Virus record (IMG/VR): IMGVR_UViG_3300015171_000027
Location: 1-26,813 of that record
From: a virus
DNA: 26,813 nucleotides
Reading direction: 5' to 3' (one strand)
Of this stretch, positions 22,357-26,813 are shown in pieces. A program made the position numbers and the translations under genes. How positions within the stretch are numbered: position 1 is the stretch's first letter; every line of letters begins with the position of its first letter. The notes under the pieces are model-generated. The model did no database searches and had not been told where the DNA came from. It saw nothing but the letters and a program-made list of their open reading frames with translations.

Positions 22357-24861
22357 TTGAAGTTTTTCGACAAGACCGGGCAACCGGTAGACGTCCCCGA
22401 TGACCAGGCGCAGGCCGCTTTTCAGAGCGGTGACTTCGGCTTGCCCAAGGGCGCGACCTTGCCCGTTGTGGGCTCGGACGGGACGGTCGGGCACGTCGAT
22501 GCCGAGCACGCGAACGACGTGTTTGACGCGGGCGGTCGACTCGCCGCGCCCGAGGAGATCCACAAGGCCGAAGCGGAGGCCAAATACGGCGGCATTGGAG
22601 GCATGGCCGCCGCGGGTGGCGAGTCCTTCGCCCGAGGCCTCACCCTTGGGCTGAGCGACCCTCTCGCCATCGGCGCGGCTGGCATATCGGGCGGCGCGCA
22701 CGGCGAAGAGGAGATGCGCGCGCATCTCGCGGGTACCAAGGAGGCCAACCCGATTACGTCGGGCGTTGGCGAGGTCGCCGGTGTCATCGCCCCCTCCCTC
22801 GTCACGGGTGGCGCGGCGGCTGGCGTCGAAGGGGTCAACGCGGCTCGCCTTGCCGGTGAGGGCGTTGCCGCGGTACGCGAGGCCTCTACGCTCGGCAGAG
22901 TGACCGAAGGCGCCAAGGCGGCCCTCTCTGTCGCCGGTAAGCCCGTGTCGATGGTCAGCGAGGCCGGCGCGCTTGCGGAGCGCGGCGTCAAGGGGCTCCT
23001 CGGCGAAGGCGCGACGTCGCTCGCTGGCAAGATGGCGCAGACCATCGCCAAGAAGGGCACGCAAGGCGCTGTCGAGGGCGCGCTCTTCAGCGTCGCGAAC
23101 GAGGTCGATGAATCTGTACTCGGCGACACCGAACTGACCGGTGAGAAGCTACTCGCGGCGGCTGGCCATGGCGCGCTACTCGGCGGCACGCTGGGCGGTG
23201 TCCTCGGCGGCGCGGGCGAGCTCGGGTCGAGCGTCCTCGGCAAACTGTCGCCGAAGCTCCAGGGCGTAGCCGAAGAGCAGGCGTTCCGCTCCGTCAACGC
23301 ACGCAAGGCGTTCACCGCGCGCGCGGCGGACATCCCCGGTGGTTCGAAGGCGCTCGGCCGCGTCCTCCTGGACAACGACCTTATTCGCGTCGGCGACACC
23401 CTCGAGACAATCGCCCCTCGCCTCGCAGCGGCGAAGGAGTCCGCCGTTGACGAGCTGACGAAGGTGGTCAGTACCGTCGAGACGAAGGGCGTTCCCCTCG
23501 CTGACACGCTGAACGCACTCGAGAAGCGAGCGAGCGAATTCGACAGAAAACTGGGGTACGAAAGCGCGGCGAACGCCGTCCGGCAACAGCGTGAGAACCT
23601 GGCTCGCGTATTCGGCGCGGTAGGCGAGGACGGCAAGATCGTTCAAGCGCTCGTTGACCACACCTCCGTGCCGCTAGGCGATCTGCTGGCCGCGCGTCGC
23701 TCGCTCGAAGGCACGATCAACTGGCAGACGGATACCGTCGTCGCGCAAGGCCGCAAGGCAGCTGGCCGTACGCTCGAAGACATCGTCACGGAGCACGGGG
23801 AGCAGGCCGCGAAGGCTAGCGGCTCAACGTTCAAGGATGCCTACGCCACCGCAAAGCTACGGTTCCGGCAACTGTCGCTGCTAGACGAAGCCGCGCAGGA
23901 CTCGCTCAATCGGGCGAACGCCAACGCGGCGCACTCGCTGACAGACAAGATATTCGGAGCTGCCGGCTTCGCCGCTGGCGCCACGCACGGGCCACTGGGC
24001 GCTGTTGGCGGTCTCGCCATGGGCCAGGCGTCGAAGTTCGTGCGCGAGCGCGGTAACGCGGCATCTGCGGTGCTACTCGACAAGCTCTCGGCCCTCAGTG
24101 GCGTCGAGCGCGCCGCGCAGAAGGTCGACAGGCAGGTTGACCGAGGCGTCGCGGGCTTCTTCAAGCCAGGCGAGCGTGCCGCGATCAAGTTGAAGCCGAA
24201 GTACGAGGCGACCGAGACGGACAAGTCCGGTGGCCCCTATCGCTCACGCGTCGAGTCGGTCGCCCGCGCCGTTGCGAACGCGGACCATCACGCCGATGCG
24301 GCAGCCGCTGCGACTGCGGACATTCAGAACCACGCGCCGCAGACCGCTAACGCTTTCCAGCGAGCCGCGCTCCGCACGACGGCCTATCTACAGTCGCAGA
24401 TACCGCAAGGCCATCGCGACCTCCAGACCATCACGCCGCAGTTCGGGCAACCTCGCGTCAGCGACGCAGAGAAGGCGCGATTCAACCGCGTCATGGATGT
24501 CACGCATGACCCCCCGAGGCTACTCGAGCACATGGCGCGAGGGGTCTTGACGTTGGACGAGGTCAAGGCGGTCAAGCATACGTCGCCATCTCTCTACAAG
24601 GAGATGGTCACTAAGGTTCAGCACGAACTCTCGGTCCTGAAAAAGCCACTCTCGTACGATCAACGCAAGCAACTCGCGGTGTTCCTCGGTCAGCCAACCG
24701 ACGCGACCCTCGCGCCCGCGTTCATCGCTTCGATGCAGAAGAATTTCAGCACGCCGACAGAGAAGCCTCAGCAAACGCCAGGCATGCCGCAAGCGCCTAA
24801 GCGAATGCTGAGCGACAGCCTGTCTACGTCGACCGCGCTGTCCGGTCAGTCACGCCAGTAG
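22357..24861 (+). CDS. Large virion protein with glycine-rich hydrophobic segments, TTG start
   Basis: The 834-residue product begins at TTG 22357; the first in-frame ATG is about 84 codons later. The extra N-terminus reads MKFFDKTGQPVDVPDDQA, a start I have seen in phage virion proteins, so the TTG is favoured. Gly/Ala-rich hydrophobic segments lie at about residues 78-113 (GGIGGMAAAGG, AIGAAGISGG), 269-292 and 532-555 (FGAAGFAAGATHGPLGAVGG). Between them are long helical regions (LAAAKESAVDELTKVVST). This resembles ejected proteins that line a channel through the cell envelope. There is no clear enzyme domain. It ends the five-gene virion block; a 48-base gap follows. Confidence 0.62.
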   Translation: MKFFDKTGQPVDVPDDQAQAAFQSGDFGLPKGATLPVVGSDGTVGHVDAEHANDVFDAGGRLAAPEEIHKAEAEAKYGGIGGMAAAGGESFARGLTLGLSDPLAIGAAGISGGAHGEEEMRAHLAGTKEANPITSGVGEVAGVIAPSLVTGGAAAGVEGVNAARLAGEGVAAVREASTLGRVTEGAKAALSVAGKPVSMVSEAGALAERGVKGLLGEGATSLAGKMAQTIAKKGTQGAVEGALFSVANEVDESVLGDTELTGEKLLAAAGHGALLGGTLGGVLGGAGELGSSVLGKLSPKLQGVAEEQAFRSVNARKAFTARAADIPGGSKALGRVLLDNDLIRVGDTLETIAPRLAAAKESAVDELTKVVSTVETKGVPLADTLNALEKRASEFDRKLGYESAANAVRQQRENLARVFGAVGEDGKIVQALVDHTSVPLGDLLAARRSLEGTINWQTDTVVAQGRKAAGRTLEDIVTEHGEQAAKASGSTFKDAYATAKLRFRQLSLLDEAAQDSLNRANANAAHSLTDKIFGAAGFAAGATHGPLGAVGGLAMGQASKFVRERGNAASAVLLDKLSALSGVERAAQKVDRQVDRGVAGFFKPGERAAIKLKPKYEATETDKSGGPYRSRVESVARAVANADHHADAAAAATADIQNHAPQTANAFQRAALRTTAYLQSQIPQGHRDLQTITPQFGQPRVSDAEKARFNRVMDVTHDPPRLLEHMARGVLTLDEVKAVKHTSPSLYKEMVTKVQHELSVLKKPLSYDQRKQLAVFLGQPTDATLAPAFIASMQKNFSTPTEKPQQTPGMPQAPKRMLSDSLSTSTALSGQSRQ

Positions 24862-24909
24862 TCCGCGCCACATCACAACGGATACGCGCCACGGCGCGGA
24901 GGTACATCT
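24862..24909 (+). promoter_or_regulatory. Hairpin overlapping the ribosome binding site of the next gene
   Basis: TCCGCGCC (24862-24869) pairs perfectly with GGCGCGGA (24893-24900) across a 23-base loop. The Shine-Dalgarno GGAGG spans 24898-24902, seven bases before ATG 24910, so three of its five bases lie in the stem. A competing hairpin, GCGC/GCGC around CACG (24886-24897), would free the Shine-Dalgarno. The two cannot form at once. This would allow translational control of the next gene. Confidence 0.45.
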
Positions 24910-25323
24910 ATGAGCACTGAGGAACTTCAGGCGGCCAACATCATCCCGCCGCGCGCCGGTCAACTCTACGCCGTCGCCGTCTCAACGACGCCAGGCAGCG
25001 TGGACATGTCGACCATCGGCCCCACGGTCACCAACATGGGCGCGAGCGGCACCAGTAGCACCGGCTGCCTCAATCGGTACGTGACGATCTTCGCCGAGGG
25101 CGGTGACCTGTACGTGGTGACCGGCCCTTCGTCTGCATCGGTGACCGGCGCCAACGCACCTGTCGCCGCGACGAACGGAAAGAACGCCGCGGGCGTCGCG
25201 TGGAAGATCGCGAGCGGCACCTATCAGTCTTTCCGCTTCACGGGCGGGTATGACAACTGGCTCGGCTTCGTCGCCTCGGGTGCCGGTCAGATGCGCGTCG
25301 CCCCCTCGAGTCACATCCCGTGA
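24910..25323 (+). CDS. Small beta-rich structural protein
   Basis: The 137-residue product follows GGAGG and starts at ATG. It begins STEELQAANIIPPRAGQLYA and continues as strands (LYAVAVSTTP, RYVTIFAEGGDLYVVTGPS, SYQSFRF-like end). The last 30 residues read GYDNWLGFVASGAGQMRV, a pattern I associate with small capsid- or tail-surface proteins but cannot place in a family. Its position before two tail-type genes suggests a virion part. Its stop overlaps the next GTG, so it is coupled to the LamG protein. Confidence 0.6.
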   Translation: MSTEELQAANIIPPRAGQLYAVAVSTTPGSVDMSTIGPTVTNMGASGTSSTGCLNRYVTIFAEGGDLYVVTGPSSASVTGANAPVAATNGKNAAGVAWKIASGTYQSFRFTGGYDNWLGFVASGAGQMRVAPSSHIP

Positions 25324-26090
25324 TTAGTCGGCGCACGTTCAGCCAGTGCCGGCGCGTATCGCAAGGCAAGGGCCTGGCGGTCTTCAGTCCGGCGAACATC
25401 GCCAACATGACGCTTTGGTTGCGCGGTGACATGGGCATCACGCAGGGCAGCGGCACCGTCAGCGCGTGGGCGGACCAGAGCGGAGCGGGTAACAACTTCT
25501 CGCAAGCGGTAGGCAACAAGCAACCCACGTACGTGGCGAGCGCAATCAACAGCCTACCTGGCATGACGTTCGACGGCATACTGAACCAACTAGACGGCCC
25601 GGCGCTGTCTGCGCTTATCGCCAACAACGCGTACACGCTCTTCGTCGCGCTAAAGCCGGTGACCATCACGAATTCAAGCGGCACATCGTACACGAATGAC
25701 TGCATCTTCGGTGAGCCTGGCGGCTACGGTATGGCCTACCTCGATGCGGGCGCAGGTACGCCGAAGGCTGTCGCGGGCAACTACGTCGCGGCGGATACCA
25801 TCGTCGAACAGAACCTCGTGGCCACGACGAACGCGTATATCCACGCGCAGAGGCACACGGCCGGCAACCTCTTCGTAGCCGTGAACAACACCGCAGAATC
25901 ATCCGTCGCGTCGGGCAACACCGGCTCACTTGCGGGCGTATCGTCGATCGCGCGCGGTAACGGCTCGGGCCATTACGGAAACATCACGGTCGCGGAGATC
26001 ATCATCTACAAGGTCGACCTCGATACGCAGAACACGGGCGATCGGGCGCTAGTCCTGAACTACCTCAGAACCAAGTACGGAACGCCGTAA
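25320..26090 (+). CDS. LamG/jellyroll-domain protein, likely tail adhesin
   Basis: The 256-residue product starts at GTG in a GTGA overlap. After a basic 20-residue start, the sequence MTLWLRGDMGI, GTVSAWADQSGAGNNFSQ and LPGMTFDG gives the signature of a concanavalin-like LamG fold: a Trp strand, W-x-D-x-SG-x-GN, then P-G-M-x-F-D-G. The end reads NITVAEIIIYKVDLD, the usual last strand. Such domains bind sugars or proteins on surfaces. In a phage tail region it is likely to help bind the host. The ligand cannot be read from the sequence. Confidence 0.78.
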   Translation: MISRRTFSQCRRVSQGKGLAVFSPANIANMTLWLRGDMGITQGSGTVSAWADQSGAGNNFSQAVGNKQPTYVASAINSLPGMTFDGILNQLDGPALSALIANNAYTLFVALKPVTITNSSGTSYTNDCIFGEPGGYGMAYLDAGAGTPKAVAGNYVAADTIVEQNLVATTNAYIHAQRHTAGNLFVAVNNTAESSVASGNTGSLAGVSSIARGNGSGHYGNITVAEIIIYKVDLDTQNTGDRALVLNYLRTKYGTP

Positions 26091-26813
26091 ATGCCCGCTA
26101 GCTACGATATCAATTTCACCGCGATCCTTCACGTCGCGTCGACGAACATCGTCAAGGGCACCGCGGTAATCCCCGCGGCTGGCGCTACGTCGTACATGCC
26201 GGCAACCCTGGCCAACATGACCGCGCAAGGCGTGACCGTCGTTGGAGGCGTTGCGCTGACGGATGGCTCTCCTGCCGTCCCGTTCTCGATTCAGCAGGGC
26301 GGCATCATCCCGTCATCGGTCACCGGACTAGGCGCAGGGGCAAAGTCCTACGTCACGGCCGACCCGACGACGGCGAGACTGGTCCGCACGGCTTCGCCCG
26401 TCTCGAGTGACGCAATCGTGGGGTACGCCAACGAATTTGGCGACGTGACGCTGTCCCTCGGCACGCCTGTCACCGGTGGCGGAGGCGGTGGCGGAACCAC
26501 GACGCTAACGCTCTCCGCTTCGAGCTCCAACGCGGTGAAGGGCCAAGCCTACTGCGCCAAGTCAGGCACCACGGACGTCACGCTGGCCACTGCCGCTGCG
26601 ATGGCTGCGCTTGGGACCTCTGCGGCCTACGCTGGCGTGTTCCCCGCCGCAGTCACGGCAGGAGGCACGTTCTCGCCTACCGAGACCGTCACGGGCGTTC
26701 TCGCCGCTGGCGTCGCGGCCGTGCTCTCTTTCGACGCGTCGGCTAATCCCGTCCGCCTCACGCAACCGACAGGCTCCGAGCGCACTGGCGGCTACGTGCT
26801 CGCCTCCGGTGAC
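26091..26813 (+). CDS. Tail-type protein with two repeated beta modules (partial, 3' end outside window)
   Basis: The frame is open from ATG 26091 to the window edge, 241 codons with no stop, so the protein is truncated by the window. Two copies of one module are visible: copy 1 at about residues 19-121 and copy 2 from residue 147, joined by a linker with seven glycines (130 region). Shared landmarks are NIVKGTAV / NAVKGQAY, ATLANMTAQGV / ATAAAMAALGT, and a GYANEFGDV / GYVLASGD end. The modules are beta-rich and rich in Ala, Thr and Val. Repeated beta modules with flexible linkers suit a tail fibre or surface-exposed virion protein. The three bases between this gene and the LamG stop suggest co-translation. 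Confidence 0.7.
   Translation, partial: MPASYDINFTAILHVASTNIVKGTAVIPAAGATSYMPATLANMTAQGVTVVGGVALTDGSPAVPFSIQQGGIIPSSVTGLGAGAKSYVTADPTTARLVRTASPVSSDAIVGYANEFGDVTLSLGTPVTGGGGGGGTTTLTLSASSSNAVKGQAYCAKSGTTDVTLATAAAMAALGTSAAYAGVFPAAVTAGGTFSPTETVTGVLAAGVAAVLSFDASANPVRLTQPTGSERTGGYVLASGD

Noticed and set aside
22422-23636. A 404-codon open frame on the minus strand
   Set aside because: It is the antisense of the 834-residue virion gene. Its Ala/Pro/Ser-rich product shows no domain, and no other gene runs on the minus strand.
26480-26500. GGTGGCGGAGG-type run as a repeat array
   Set aside because: It simply encodes the seven-glycine linker between two protein modules and is too short to be a DNA repeat array.
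1-26813. CRISPR array, insertion sequence or attachment site
   Set aside because: I saw no regularly spaced repeats, no transposase, no integrase and no long direct repeats that would mark an attachment site.

Overview
The window is a GC-rich segment of a tailed double-stranded DNA bacteriophage (Caudoviricetes) genome, or of a prophage carrying one. Every gene I accept is on the + strand. Most junctions are 1-4 base stop/start overlaps (ATGA, GTGA, TAATG), and 14 accepted starts are GTG. Shine-Dalgarno motifs (AGGAG, GGAGG) point to a bacterial host. The gene order (small terminase, large terminase, portal, scaffold, major capsid, connector, large propeller-type tail protein, a block of Ala/Gly/Gln-rich virion proteins, then lectin-like and repeat-containing tail proteins) fits a short-tailed (podovirus-like) virion. 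I see no tape-measure protein, sheath or baseplate gene. The host cannot be named from the sequence.

Region 1 (1-5439) is a train of small overlapping genes. It holds tiny membrane proteins, a 405-residue coiled-coil protein with a SEC-C-like metal site, a VRR-NUC-type PD-(D/E)xK nuclease, a helix-turn-helix protein and many orphans. Two breaks interrupt the train: a short gap at 3543-3595 with a 10-bp palindrome, and a 206-base gap at 4570-4775 with predicted stem-loops.

Region 2 (5440-8712) starts with a 164-base gap that includes an AT-rich patch and two hairpins, the most likely place for a promoter. Two small membrane proteins follow, then a probable small terminase, a GNAT acetyltransferase, a conserved orphan, the large terminase with all ATPase and nuclease motifs, and a 77-residue protein that appears to start at CTG.

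Region 3 (8709-14835) builds the head: portal with a proline-rich tail, scaffold, major capsid protein, a likely decoration protein and a connector. A strong terminator-like hairpin after 13591 separates the capsid genes from the connector and tail genes.

Region 4 (14832-24861) carries a 1045-residue tail-nozzle-type protein, then five virion genes. Two of these are diverged tandem paralogues, one ends in a peptidase S74-type domain with a Ser-Lys pair, and two are large proteins with glycine-rich hydrophobic stretches. They are best read as internal (ejected) virion proteins.

Region 5 (24862-26813) begins with a hairpin that overlaps the next ribosome binding site. It encodes a small structural protein, a LamG/jellyroll protein and the start of a protein with two copies of one beta-rich module, cut by the window edge.

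No DNA or RNA polymerase, helicase, integrase, phage repressor, endolysin, tRNA or CRISPR array was recognised; these may lie outside the window. No complete new defence or mobile system is evident. The most unusual parts are the paralogue pair with its adjacent S74-domain protein, the CTG start, the structured 4570-4775 gap and the run of tiny membrane proteins.
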